Below, piece after piece: positions 1 through 11,742 of a stretch of 64,000 nucleotides of DNA (its first letter is position 1; every line of letters begins with the position of its first letter). A program made the translations under genes and the position numbers. Source of the DNA: Agelas oroides (taxonomy: Eukaryota; Porifera; Demospongiae; Agelasida; Agelasidae); NCBI GenBank assembly GCA_949130485.1, contig OX422199.1:3768402-3832401 (forward strand), read 5' to 3'. A model generated the notes under the pieces. The model saw nothing but the letters and a program-made list of their open reading frames with translations. It was not told where the DNA came from and ran no database searches.

Positions 1-98
1 CCTTGACGTCACTCACGTGAGAAAATGTACCAGGCCCTCTCCCGCTTAACCGTACTGCAAGCGACGGGAAGCTGGGCGTGGGCCTGGGAACGAGGCTA
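1..98. mobile_element. Right end of a TAGCCTCG-type TIR element (cut by window edge)
   Basis: The first 98 bases closely match the right-hand part of the complete element at 56433-56829, including the TGACGTCACTCACRTG block and the terminal CCTGGGAACGAGGCTA. The left end and target-site duplication lie outside the window, so the boundary rests on the family comparison only. Confidence 0.75.
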
Positions 99-182
99 GC
101 ACTAAACCACATCTCTACTCGACACAAGGGTCCAAATAAACTGATATTACTGCTGTTGCTGCAACCATTGCTGCCATGTACA

Positions 183-1678
183 TCATACAGCAACCTGCAA
201 GCATGAGAAGGCTCTGATAGCGACTGGTGGCTTTAATTGATGGCTTATTCCAGTAGTAGATAAAGAGTATATCAGGACAACTAAAGTGAAGAGAAGTAGA
301 ATGGCAGTGATAAAAAATACTGAAATAGGGAAAGCCAAGTGCAGTCGAATCACAAAGTCATCTCCTGGAATTCTTTCTAATGGCAAACGCACTGTTATGT
401 TTCTATAGTGGCTTGAGTGTAGTGCCTAGCATAGATCTCTTCTCTATCTCTTACATGAAAAATATCCACTTCAGTCACCACCTCCGTCTCTTCATTGAAA
501 GCAATATCCCCCTGAGAGCCAGAAAAGTGTATTTTTCTCAGATTCTTCTCAACTAACCCAGTCATATTGCTGTTCTTAAGTCCAAGTCCTTCAGACACTG
601 AATTGTTCAGTGCCAGTGCAAATGCCCAGATAGAGTCGTGCAGTGAATTAGCATGTTGGTTCTCCTGTATGCCACTGGTATGATTATGCATTTCCAGGAG
701 ATATTCACTGTATGTCTGTCCTGAAACCAAGATTGTAGATTGTATTAGAATTGGGTTGGACTCTGTACTGCATCAAGAACACACCTTCAACTGCTGTTTG
801 CATTGTGTCTTTATCACATTTCTCTGTACTGAATATCAGGTCCTCAATGCTAAGGTCATGAAGCAGCCACACAAAATCAGGCCAGCGATGGCCTTTCTGA
901 TACGTTTCACACAGTAGTTCATTGGCTTCACATGCTGTTACAGAGGCGTATACTATTCTTGCTCTCTTTCGTATGAGGTTGTGAATAGGAGAGGTAGGAC
1001 AAGTGGGGGTGATATCTCCCAAAAACACAAACTCAAGCTCAGTTCTCTCACCAAGTTTTGCCACAAAATTGTCTGCAGTTGTTGTGTGCTGGATCAAGGT
1101 GGCATCTCGAACCATGCTGATTCTCTTCCACTGGAAAGTGGCCATCAAGCTCAGAATAACATCGTTGTAGATTGCTGATGAAGATATCATTCGGTAGAGT
1201 CGTGGATACTCTTTTTCACTGGCAAATATTGGAGAAATGGCACCTGCTGAAATCTGGAGGAGGTCTATTTCAGGTCTTCCTGCGAGTGGAGAGATGGCCT
1301 GGGTAACTGTGGAACACAACAACCCACTATGCTCAAATCTCCACCTGTCACATATCTCACAAAGTTCACTGGTGCTTCTGTTACCAGGCTGTGGTTGCAT
1401 GTCTCTGTGTTTGCTGGGATTAGCTCCAGTCTATAGCCTGGGAGGATATCATCTCTTCTGTTTATCTTGTCCACTGCCATTTCTGCTGCTGAAAGGATTT
1501 CCCAGTCTCCTCTGTGGTATGGGAATAGCCTGTTTTCTGCCAATGGTACCATGGCCAGCAGGTTGAGAGTTGGAAGTTCAGGTCGTGATTCATTCTCACC
1601 ATAAACTGGATAGAAAATAACAAACAGGAGTAGAAGTTGCAATTTCAAGTTCCAACAAGTTTGCATATTTGGAGACAA
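183..1678 (-). pseudogene. Class C GPCR (GABA-B/mGlu-like) ectodomain, frameshifted
   Basis: Read on the minus strand from an ATG at 1678, this is a signal peptide followed by an ANF-receptor type ligand-binding domain of the class C GPCR family. The block with residues SPLAGRPEIDLLQISAGAISP-like spacing is typical of GABA-B/mGlu ectodomains; a later part has VSGQTYSEYL. The last piece (183-392) holds IPGDDF followed by a hydrophobic span that fits the first transmembrane helix. Reading continuity needs three frame changes, near 1310-1325, near 730 and near 395, and the rest of the 7TM domain is not seen before the MITE at 1-98. No splice sites explain the breaks, so a pseudogene is the simplest reading; a gene with assembly indels is the alternative. 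Sponges carry large class C GPCR families, which fits a rapidly turning-over locus. Confidence 0.7.
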
Positions 1679-2021
1679 ACTGCTAATAATAAATGAAATG
1701 CAGTGGCACTAAAACTGAGTTAGCTTGCATGAAGGAATGCTTTTATAATGTATATTGTGACCATGCAGATTTCCTGGTACCAGCTGTATCAATGTTCCAC
1801 TTCTGGGAACATCACAACTGAACATACCTAACATACAAGGAAATGATAGGTATCTTACCCAGGTACAATACCAAGAAATGCCAGCTACATCTCAATGTCA
1901 AGTACCTTACTAGTTACATGCTGCAAAATGTAAACTACAGTCCACAATATATTTTAGGTATCTTACCTACCACAAAATGTCAGCTACTCAGTCAATGAAT
2001 GTCCCACACATACCATACCTA

Positions 2022-2218
2022 GAAATGTCATATACATGAGCTACAACAGGTATACATGAAACTGTCAAGGTATCGAAATGTCATATACATGAGCTATAAC
2101 AGGTATACACGAAACTGTCATGTATTGAAATGTCATATACACGAGCTATAACAGGTATATACATGAAACTGTCAGGTATTGAAATGTTACATACATGACC
2201 TGCAACAGGCTGGAATAA
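2022..2218. repeat. 53-bp tandem repeat, about 3.7 copies
   Basis: Copies begin at 2022, 2075, 2127 and 2180, each opening with GAAATGT and containing a CATGAGCTAYAACAGGTATA-like core. Two more copies lie at about 2762-2853 beside the rearranged receptor fragment, so the repeat travelled with the local duplication. Confidence 0.85.
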
Positions 2219-2689
2219 CACAGGAAGTGTAGCAGTTCTTTGACCTATACATATTGCATGTAGCAAACATATTTAAAGGCCTCTCCAGAGCATGTGTAGC
2301 TACATACTAGACTATATGATCATGCACACTCTGAAACTGATGAAAATTCTTCAAGCACTCCTAAAACCTGTACTACTGTAAAGCATACATCCTACCCTCA
2401 GTGTTTTCATCTTTATCTTGTTTATGTGTCGACCATGCAGGCTCAGCTTCATAGACAGCTAGCCATTACATCATTGTGCATGTCAGTCGTGACAAGTTTA
2501 CGGCCAAGGCTCCACCAACTGGACACAGCATTTGTCCTGTATCTAACAGGAACCACCCCTCCCCTCTCCCCCCTCCTCCCAAAAATAGAAACTTGTACAG
2601 GCAAGACACTGCTGTAACTTAGCACTTTGTGGTGCTCAGCCAACATGCCTTAAGTATTTCTCCAGGGCCACAAGAAGCTACAGTTCACA

Positions 2690-3300
2690 ATAAATTTTAG
2701 TTATCTTACCTACCACAAAATGTCGGCTACTGTCAATGAATGTGAGGTATGTACCAGACTTAGAAATGTCATATACATGACTTGTAGCAGGTATAGATGA
2801 AACTGTCAGGTATTGAATTGTCATACACATGATCTGTAGCAAGTATACATGAAGAGAGGGAGGTGGTGACTGAAGTGGATATTTTCATGTAAGAAATGGA
2901 GAAGAGATGTATGCTGGGCACTACACTCAAGTCAATAGAAGAATAACAGTGCATTTGCCATCAGAGAGAATTCCAGGAGATGACTTTGTGATTCGACCGC
3001 ACGTGGGTTTACCTATTTCAGTATTTATTATCATTGGACGTTCAGGTTGTGATCCATTCTCAGCATAAACTGGACAGCAAATAACAAACAGGAGTAGAAG
3101 TTGCAATTTCAAGTTCCAACAAGTTTGCATATTTGGAGATGAACTGCTAATAATAAATGAAACGCAGTGAGTAAATTCACTAAAACTGAATTAGCTGGCA
3201 TGAAGGAATGCTTTTATAATGTATACTGTCACCAGATTTCCTGGTGCCAGCTATATCAATGTTCCATTACAGAAACATTACAACCTGAACATACCACGTA
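2690..3300. pseudogene. Rearranged partial copy of the 0.2-1.9 kb receptor locus
   Basis: Bases 3035-3300 repeat 1577-1860 in the same orientation, covering the minus-strand signal peptide (MQTCWNLKLQLLLLFVI at 3130) and its upstream flank. Bases 2850-3034 repeat about 316-503, the membrane-proximal part, in the opposite orientation. The stretch at 2691-2745 resembles 1951-2005. The copy therefore carries an internal inversion with a junction near 3034/3035 and cannot encode a receptor. Confidence 0.75.
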
Positions 3301-4272
3301 TTATGACAAACATTACTACGTCATTTAAGTCCCTTAAGGTAGGAAAACCTTAAATTGCCAATTGGGCCAATTCTGATCCTGAATTATTAATGATTGGGTG
3401 ACAATGCATGATGGTGCTATTAAAATTCATGGCTTGTTTACGTTTTCCCATGGCGGCAACCGGAATCAAAAGGGGGTGTGTCCCTTTGATGTTGCATGCA
3501 GTCCTTTGTAGATGTCTGGTGGCACTTTCATGTGGCTAGGTGGAACTTTGAAGAAATCCTCAAAAACACTAGAAAATTGCTCCTAGAATGTGATGGTTAG
3601 CTAATTATGTGTGTAAAGTGGGCTTGAGTGTTTGTGAGTGTGCTGGCAGGAATGTGTGCCCATACAAGGGACAATGACAGGGAGTAGGTTTGTGGCCATA
3701 ACTCCCTGGCCTGGAGGTGAGCGGGAAAATCATACCTAGTTTTGTAGTGAGCTTTCTGAAACCAGGCTCAGTTTTGGTTGGTTTCTGTGGGGGGTGTCGA
3801 TGAAAGCCACCACAGCCAAACTCGGTCAAATGTGAGCTTTGCCCTTCTATAGACTGGAATTGAAGTGGTCCCAGGACAAATCCATACGTAGAATTTTCAC
3901 TTGTTTTTGTGTTGATGTGATCGACAGGGGGTGGAGCCTTAGAGAGGGTGTATTTTAGCTGAGGGACTAAAAATTGAATTTTTTGGCATTATCAGGTAGA
4001 GAAAGCATTTTGGTGCAAACTTTTTGTGAATCTTGTGTACACTTTGACTTTACACATTCATCCATCCACATGACTCAGAAATTTGCTATTGAAGGTTTCC
4101 CTACCATAAATGCAAATTCGTTTCTGGTTAGCTACTGCCCACATCAGTTCTTCAAGTTTGGACCATAAATTTGGGGTGTGTAATTTCCAAAGCAGTGAGC
4201 AACTGCTGGAAAAATGCAGAACAAGATAATGATAACTCCATACCCACATCAAAAGCAGCTAACAACAAACCA

Positions 4273-4336
4273 TTACCTAGGCAACATATAAGAATGTAGC
4301 TCATATCTCTCTTATACAGTGATGTTGCCTAGGTAA
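4273..4336. repeat. Short inverted repeat, 14-bp arms
   Basis: TTACCTAGGCAACA at 4273-4286 is the exact reverse complement of TGTTGCCTAGGTAA at 4323-4336. It could be a tiny TIR element or a hairpin; no clear target duplication is visible. Confidence 0.55.
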
Positions 4337-4345
4337 CAGGTTATA

Positions 4346-4451
4346 TAATAGTTAAATCCCTCCTTGGGGTGTGGTCTTGCATATTGGTGTCGGGCTAAGC
4401 CCAACACCAATGTGTAAAACAACCACCCCCCAGGGAGGGATTTAACTATTA
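4346..4451. mobile_element. 106-bp MITE-like palindromic element
   Basis: The arms TAATAGTTAAATCCCTCC (4346-4363) and GGAGGGATTTAACTATTA (4434-4451) are exact reverse complements, and the interior is also partly palindromic around GGGCTAAGCCC. The form is that of a non-autonomous DNA transposon. Confidence 0.6.
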
Positions 4452-5430
4452 CTTGGAGTGTCCTTATTAACAGGGTGTGTCATGTAGTGCATTACTAAAG
4501 TGCATCATCAGCAGTGACTTGTTGTCACCTTAAAGGCCTCCTCATAATGTCATCACAAAACCTGAAACTCTGTGGTGTATGAAGTAACCTAATTAGAAGT
4601 AAAAACCACTCCAAATTGACTACATGAGAATGAAATGAACCCATCACAGTCCTTGAATTGCACAAGCACCCTTGTTACTGTGGCAACCACCACATTTCTT
4701 TATGTCGGAGGTCAGTAGTCTGGCTAAGTTAGTACACTTCAACTGTCTTTGCTGTACTAACTCATTGATTATTATTAGTAATGACAGACAAGAAAGGACA
4801 GTAATATCCAAACAACATCCATTTCATTTGTGTTAGCTAGGTTCCAATGATTGAGCCTTTCACAAAATTCACCAGATACAGTGGATACCACCACACCTGT
4901 CACAATGGATGCTTTAGTATGTGATCAAAGCATTATGAGACATCGGGCATGTTAATAACCGCAGTTTGAATCACCTAGAAGTTCGGAGTGCAGGCGGAGC
5001 AACCTGTATCAAAGAACTCACATGAAGTCAGTTCCTGAGAAGTGAATCGAGTCTGGGATATTTCGTCTATCATACACAAAGAAGGTAGGGAGTTCAATAC
5101 ATTTAGGCCAAGTAAATTAGTTTTTTAGTTTGTCATACCTACTTTAACTGTCCATGCAGGCTTTTGTAATGTCATTGATGGGCAGGGTTTTGGCAACGAT
5201 TGATTGGCCAAAAAAAAAAAAAACCCACCTACACTACCTTGTTTGGCAAAATTTTTCCTGAAGATTATTACTAATTTGACAAATAAAATTAAAATGCCAA
5301 CTACTGCTCTTAGTGTGGATAGTCAACAGGATGACAAACTAATAATTAAGTTTGCTTGGATTTATATGCATAGTCATAGTATGTATAAATTACTGCAGCT
5401 GTAACTTTCACCTGCAGGTCTTGAAGAACA

Positions 5431-7752
5431 ATGGCTCAGCAGCCCCAGCCACAGCATGAGTTTTGCTATCGAAGAGTTGAACTCCTCAAAACTGAGTCTC
5501 TTGGTATTGGGTCATATGGTGCCGTCTGCAAGGCCATGTGTGACGACTTGCCCTGTGCTGCTAAAATTCTCCACCCTGCTCTCTTTCAGTTCACTGCCCC
5601 TGGAACTACAAGCATTATGCGAAATTTTGAGCAAGAGTGTCATCTTTTGAGTGCCATAAAGCACCCACACATTGTCCAATGCTTGGGCACATACTATGAT
5701 CCTGAGTCGAGGATGCCGGTGCTCCTAATGGAGTTAATGGATGAGAGTTTGACCTGATTCCTGGAAAGATCCCACAAAGCACTCCCATACCACACTGAGC
5801 TGAATCTCTGCCATGACATAGCCCTGGCCCTCTCCTACCTCCACTCCAATGGTATCATCCACTGAGACCTATCAAGCAACAATGTGTTACTGATCGCAGG
5901 CAGTAGGGCCAAAGTGACTGATTTTGGTATGGTGAAGCTTTATGATGTGAACCGCAGCACAGCCCACCTCACCCCCCTTACTTTGTGCCCAGGTACAACT
6001 ATGTACATGTCCCCAGAAGCACTGAAAGATCGACCAGTCTACACAGACAAACTAGACAGCTTCTCTCTCGGTGTTCTTAGTGTTCAGATCATGATCCGGC
6101 AGTTTCCCAACCCTGGGGACCGTGTGATCGAAGTTGAAGATTCACGATACCCAACAGGTATAATTGAAGTGCCTGTTCCCGAAATCGAGCGTCGGCAATC
6201 CCACATTGACCTGATTGACCCTGCCCACCCCCTGCTACCAATTGCTCTTTACTGTTTAAAGGACAGAGACAGAGAAAGGCCAACTTGTCGTGAGCTTTGT
6301 GGTTGCATCTCCACACTGAAAGCATCACCCCAGTACACAGACAGCGTGCAGGATTTTCAAGTGAATACCAAACCATTTACACAAATTGCCAACAGAGAAA
6401 GTCCAGAAAGAGAAATTCAACAATCACAGCAGATCCGAGACCTTCAACAACAGCTGCGCATTAAAGATGACCAGCTGCACACACTACGTGATCAGCTGCA
6501 CACCAAAGATGACCAACTGCAAGAGAAGGAACAAGAAAATCAGCAACAGCAACAGCAGATTCTGGGACTACAGACTCTTCTCACTGCCAAAGATGAGCAA
6601 CTAGCTGGTAAGGACCACCAGCTACAACAGAAAGAAGCAGTACATCAGCAAGAGATTCAGCAGCTCAGACAACAGCTACAATCCAGTGAGCAGGTGGCTG
6701 CAGAGTTTCAGCAAAACCTTCTGGAGAGAGAGAACATGATTCAAGATCTGCAGAGACAAATCCGAGAACTGCAACAACAGTTGAGGCAGAGAGGAGGTCA
6801 GAGACGAGAGGAGGTGGAGGCTAGTAGTGCAGCAGCAAGTGGGTGTAGCATCATGCTGAGGTGGAGGGATGGTGGTAGGGCACCATGTGAGATGTATGGA
6901 GAAGTGTCTGCTGTTGATGGGAGTGTGGCATATTTCCTACCAGGAGGGTCCAAGAGTATATTTGCCTTTGCATTTGCTGCCAACGAATGGTCTGAACTTC
7001 CTGAGTGTCCAAACTCTTATGTCAGTCTGGTGATGGTCAACAGTCTCCTCACTGCCATTGGTGGGATGACATCAAACCATAAAGTCACCAACTCACTCCT
7101 CAGCCTCAACGATGATATGTGGACAAAACAGTTCGCTCCCATGCCAACCAAGCGCTGTTGGACTGCTGCAGTGTGCAGTGGCAGGTCTCTGGTTGTGACA
7201 GGAGGAATGGAAGAAGGAGGCAAGGACCTGAGTACAGCTGAAGTGATGGACACAGAGACCCTACAGTGGTCCACAGCTAGCAGCCTCCCACACCCACTCT
7301 ACTTAGCATCAGTAACACTCTGTGAAGACCAGGTTTACATGCTGGGAGGTTGTAATCAGAGTAGCAAAAAATGAAAGTCAGTGTTCACCTGCTCACTGGC
7401 TGCCCTCCTCCAGTCTTGCCAGCCACAGTCTCTGGTAGCACGACTAAAGACTTTGTCATTAGCTAGCAGACCTAAAGTGTGGCACCAGCTAGCTGATACT
7501 CCAGTTACCTTCTCCACATGCACCTCATTACATGGACGACTGCTTGCAGTGGGTGGGAAGGGTTTAGACGGTAAAGTAACAGCTACAGTTCACACATACA
7601 ACACACCAACTAACTCCTGGGAGGTCATCAGCCATATGGCTACTCCTCGATGGTCATGTTTAGTCGCAGTTCTCTCTCATAATGAACTCATGGTAGTGGG
7701 TGGGTGGACACCTGACAAGACCGACTCTGTAGAAATTGCTAGCATCATTTGA
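5431..7752 (+). pseudogene. Kinase / coiled-coil / Kelch protein with three in-frame TGA codons
   Basis: One continuous frame of 774 codons runs from ATG 5431 to a final TGA at 7750. It has a protein kinase domain with a glycine loop (GIGSYGAV), the ATP lysine in CAAKIL, a catalytic loop ending DLSSNN, DFG in VTDFGMVKL and MSPEAL. A Gln-rich coiled coil follows (about residues 320-460 of the frame), then Kelch-type repeats (VVTGGM, VYMLGGCN, LAVGGKG, LMVVGGW) to the end. The frame is interrupted by TGA at 5755-5757, 5863-5865 (inside the H-x-D loop) and 7372-7374, with no frameshift anywhere. The degenerate paralogue downstream has CGA (Arg) and TGT (Cys) at the first two positions, so the TGAs replaced sense codons. 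A splice acceptor TTTCACCTGCAG lies just before the ATG, implying a 5'-UTR intron. Most likely this is a young pseudogene; readthrough is not excluded. A TKL-like kinase is the best family guess. Confidence 0.7.
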
Positions 7753-7820
7753 TAGGGTGGTTTTACGTCTGAGACAGAAATTGCTTGCATCATTTGATAA
7801 GGTGGTTTTACGTCTGAGAC
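7732..7820. repeat. 45-bp tandem duplication spanning the Kelch gene stop codon
   Basis: Two copies start at GAAATTGCT (7732) and GAAATTGCT (7777). The first copy contains the final codons and stop of the kinase-Kelch frame, so the second copy is a duplicated C-terminal tail plus 3'-UTR. Confidence 0.8.
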
Positions 7821-8910
7821 TATTACTGTAGAAATTGTTTGATATAGTACACACACTATGCAAATTGAATGTATGATCACAGTTGGGTATTGTCATATTG
7901 ATGCCACTTTCTGTTACATTTAGCATTTAGTATATAACACATTATTTTATTGGGGTGAGCCTGAGCAAGCCCCACACGAGCGTGCTGAACAGTGAATTTT
8001 CTTTGTCTCTCACACTAAATACGTATATATGTATACATGGTAGACCCTATAATTTATGTATTTCGTATCTTTTTAGACTATAATTTAACACAGTAACATA
8101 AATTAATGAAGAGGAAGGTTATCTGTTACCAACTTGAACTTGGAAAACAACTTGCCGACATTTTGACTGAATGCTCCAGTTGTCATCAGGGTGGAAGTGA
8201 AGAAGTCTGAACAAACACTGCTAAAAAGTAACATGTTACTCTGCAAACTACTATTGACATCTTGACACAGACAGCATGAGTATAGTGTAAGAGAAGATGG
8301 CGATGAGGGATTCTTGGGAGGAATAGCTGGAGTATTAGCATCTACTTTACGAGGGCTGGACATTGTGCAGACAAACTTGGTTACTTACATAACACAGAAG
8401 GCATGCAGAAAGATTTCTTGGATTGTACAAGTCTTATGAGCACTGCATGTGTATGTGTGCCACATGCCCAAAAATTGCACATGACCTAACAACACTTCAA
8501 TTTTTTATAAATTCTTCACAGTTGCATTCAGTTTAGAGTTGTTTGCTACTCATTGTGTACATGGATACTCTGAGTACAAGATAGGGAAGACAGGCTGCAG
8601 TGTAGAAGAGAATGGAGAGAGCTCAACGTGTGGCAGAGACAGTCGAGCAGAGGCAGGAAAGATTAAAGAAGCGCATGGAGAGAGATAGAGCTGGGCACTC
8701 CATCCATATATACTGTGTGCATTTGTGGACTGCCCTGTGTACACATACAAAATGTACATTCATGTTACGATGAGTTGAAATGTGAACATATATCGGCACG
8801 GGCTCTCCCTTCATCACACTTTATACCTCAACAATGTCCTAGTGCAGTACATACCAGGCTTGCCCCACTATGGAGCAATTACGCTTACCTTAAGTATTAA
8901 TTTGCTCATT
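7821..8910. other. Intergenic stretch; short Arg/Glu-rich coding-like remnant near 8611
   Basis: No complete gene is visible. At 8611 an ATG opens about 30 codons rich in Arg, Glu and Gln (VEQRQERLKKRMERDRAGH), similar in style to the charged repeats in the exon remnant at 23.3-23.7 kb. The similarity is compositional and no family can be named. Confidence 0.4.
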
Positions 8911-10398
8911 GTTAAGCTCCAATGGTCGAGCTCTTCAACATTCTAAATTAATAATTCTGAAGTAACCAGACAGACTAGATACCACAACCCCTGTCACAAT
9001 ATACCATAAAATCGAGATATTAAGCACAGGTGCCTTTTTTAGATATTAGCAGACCGACTGGGTGCTTTAGTCAGGGAACAGGAAATATTGATTGAGTCAA
9101 AGGTATCTTGTGTCATATGACCCACACCAACTACTACAATCTTCACAAAAAAAAACTATCGAAATCACCTGGTTTCACTGCTACCATATAAGGCAACAGT
9201 GGAATCTGCCACATGTTTTAGGGCTTATTGTTATAGGCAATTTGAAGTCAGGACTGCAGGAGCAACGTTATCAAAGAACTCAGTTGAAGTGAATCGAGTC
9301 TGAAATATTCAGTCATTCATACACAAAGAAGTTAGGGAGTTCAATACATTTAGGCCAAGTAAAATTAGTTGTTAGTCTCTCATCCCTGTTTGTACCTAGT
9401 TTAATTGTCCATGCAGGCTTTTCAGCAACGATTGATTGGCAAAAGGTTTCCTGAAAGTTATTATTAATTTAAAAATAAAATGAAAATCCCAACTACCTTC
9501 CCCAGTGTGGATAGTTAATAGGATGTGAAACTAGAGTTAAGTTTGCTTGGCTATACATGCATAACCAAAGCATGTATAAATTACTGCAGTTGTGACTTTC
9601 ACTTGCAGATCTTGAAGACTGAATGGCTCAGCAGCCCTAGCCCCAGTATGAGTTTCACTATTAAAGAGTTGAACTCCTTAAAACTGAAGAGCTTGGTGTT
9701 GAATCATTTGGTGCTTTCTGCAAGACTATGTGTGGTGATTTGCCCTGTACTGCTAAAATTCTACACTGTACCCTCTTGAATTTACTGCCCCAGGAACTAC
9801 AAGAGTTATGCGAAAGTTTGAGCAAGAGTGTTAACCTCTTGAGTGCCACAAAGCACCCATGCATTGTTCAGTACTTGGGCACATACCATGATCCTGAGTT
9901 GAGGCTGGCGGTGGTCCTAAAAGAGTTGATCAATGAGAGTTTGACCCGATTCTTGGAGTGATCCCACAAACCAATCCCCTACCACACTGAGGTGAATCTC
10001 TGCCATGACATAGCCCTGGCCTTATCCTACTTCCACTCCAATGGCATCATCCATTGTGATCTATCAAGCAACAATTGCAATGTGTTGCTGATTGCAGGCA
10101 GTAGGGCCAAAGTGACCGACTTTGGAATGGTGAAGCTTTATGATGTGAACTGCACCACTGCCCACCTCACCCCCCACTCTGCACCCAGGTCCAACTGTGT
10201 ACATGTCCCCACAAGCACTGAGAGGTTGACCAGTCTATACTGACAAGCTGAACAGCTTCACTCTTGGTGTTCTTTGTGTTTAAATCATGATCCAGCAGTT
10301 TCTCTACCCTGTAGACTGTATGAAGTTGAAGATTCCCAATTTCCAACATGTGCAATTGAAGTGCCTGTTCCCGAAATTGAACGTCGTCGATCCCATTG
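8911..10398 (+). pseudogene. Degenerate segmental copy of the kinase gene and its promoter
   Basis: This segment parallels about 4840-6200, including the upstream flank (the CCTGTCACAAT block and the TTAGGCCAAGTAAA block) and the acceptor CACTTGCAG. The ATG at 9623 is followed by TAG at codon six. Kinase motifs recognisable across several frames include MESLTRFLE-like residues near 9940, IIHCDLSSNN near 10045 and VTDFGMVKLYDV near 10110. Frame breaks are multiple, and similarity stops near 10398 inside the C-lobe, so neither coiled coil nor Kelch repeats were copied. Its value is that it keeps sense codons where copy 1 has TGA. Confidence 0.8.
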
Positions 10399-11597
10399 CA
10401 ACTGACGTCATACGGGCGTGCACGTGATACCATCCGCCATGTTGGTGTACCAAGTGTATTGCTGCGAAGTCGCCTGAAATGGTTAGTATGCTCTAGTTCG
10501 CTGCTCTAACCCTTCAAAACAAGCCCAGGGTATCATTTTTTTATCGTTTGCTAGTAGTTTATAAGTCACCAAGGAGGAAGGTCCAGAAAACTCAGCCAAA
10601 AGCGGCGAGATCTCTGCCTAACTCTGGTCTGAGTGATTCACAGACTTACGACCTCGGACCAGAAAAATATCCTGACACCTGCGGGTGCGTACTGCATATT
10701 GTGCCAGGTAAGTGTACTGTATGTGAGAATAAGGTATACCTTAGTTTAGTTAATAGTGTAACTACCATTACACACAGGTAGCTACACCAAGTCAACTGTT
10801 CAATGAGGAAAACTTTGACTGGGCTCATGGCCTAGCGACATGAATCTTGACCATGAAGATGCACCTCAAGTTTCACTGCCAACTGATTGTTATGATAGAG
10901 CTGTACAGAGTGGCGTAGAAGAACAGAGGCTGAAGAGATATGTAAGACCACGACAGCCGTGCTTGGTACACAAACAATACTTACAGTGAATGAGGTGGAG
11001 GAGACGGCTTGGAAAACTCATGCAAGTACGGTATACCAAAGAAAGGGAGGATTTACGGCAGAGATGTGCACAATTATAGAAGTAAGGTATTCGTTCTGTG
11101 TGCAGTTCAGATAGTAGCATAGGCATATAGTCTTGTGGCCAGGTTATTTTTCCTGTGTGCTGAAAATTAGTTTTGGAACGAGACTACCCTTGGGAGGCCT
11201 TGATCTATAGTGGTGCAGGCGTATAGACTTCTGAATATGGAGGCACATGCAATAACCAGTCACAGTGAGCAGCAAGAATTCTTCCATCCTTTCAGCATTT
11301 CCCGTGGGAACAAGGGGCTTTTCACTTGCATTTTTACTGCCTTTGATTTACATGCAATGTGTACATGCACAGTAGCTTCAAATGATCAATGATTAATAAT
11401 TTCAAATGATGATTTGTTTTATTGACACGTTTTTCTTCACATCTAGAAGTTTTGAAAACTATCCAAGATTTTATAGCTGAGCATGCCATCCTTAGTGCAC
11501 TAAGTACATGCAGACAGACGTAAGTTATAGCGGACCACAGCTTGGTAGCTACTGTCCTGCCACTCTTTGCTGTACAGTAGTTTGGCATGGATTATGC

Positions 11598-11742
11598 TAG
11601 TCTCGCACGCCAGACCCTTTCCGTCCCGCAGCGCCGATCGGTTTCAGTATGCGGTACTGAAAGCGATCGGTGCTGTCATAGATAATATAGGGTATAGTAT
11701 CTATGGTGCTGTGGAACGGAAAGGGTCTGGCTTGCGAGACTA
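11598..11742. mobile_element. 145-bp TAGTCTCG-type TIR element with 9-bp target duplication
   Basis: The ends TAGTCTCGCACGCCAGACCC and GGGTCTGGCTTGCGAGACTA are near-exact reverse complements. They are flanked by GGATTATGC at 11589-11597 and again at 11743-11751. A 9-bp duplication is typical of Mutator-like (MULE) elements. The interior has no ORF, so the element is non-autonomous. Confidence 0.92.

Larger units (their letters stand above)
3301..4840. other. Intergenic stretch with small inverted repeats, no gene seen
   Basis: No ORF here shows recognisable domain content or splice context. The stretch contains two short inverted repeats, listed separately, and is otherwise AT-rich single-copy-looking sequence up to the start of the kinase segmental duplication near 4840. 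Confidence 0.5.

Noticed and set aside
5755-5865. Selenocysteine decoding of the kinase TGAs
   Set aside because: One TGA replaces a Cys codon, but the other is an Arg codon in the paralogue, and I saw no obvious SECIS structure; pseudogene decay is simpler.
8103-8363. 86-codon Ser-rich minus-strand ORF
   Set aside because: It has no domain, splice partner or homologous copy that I can see; chance is adequate.
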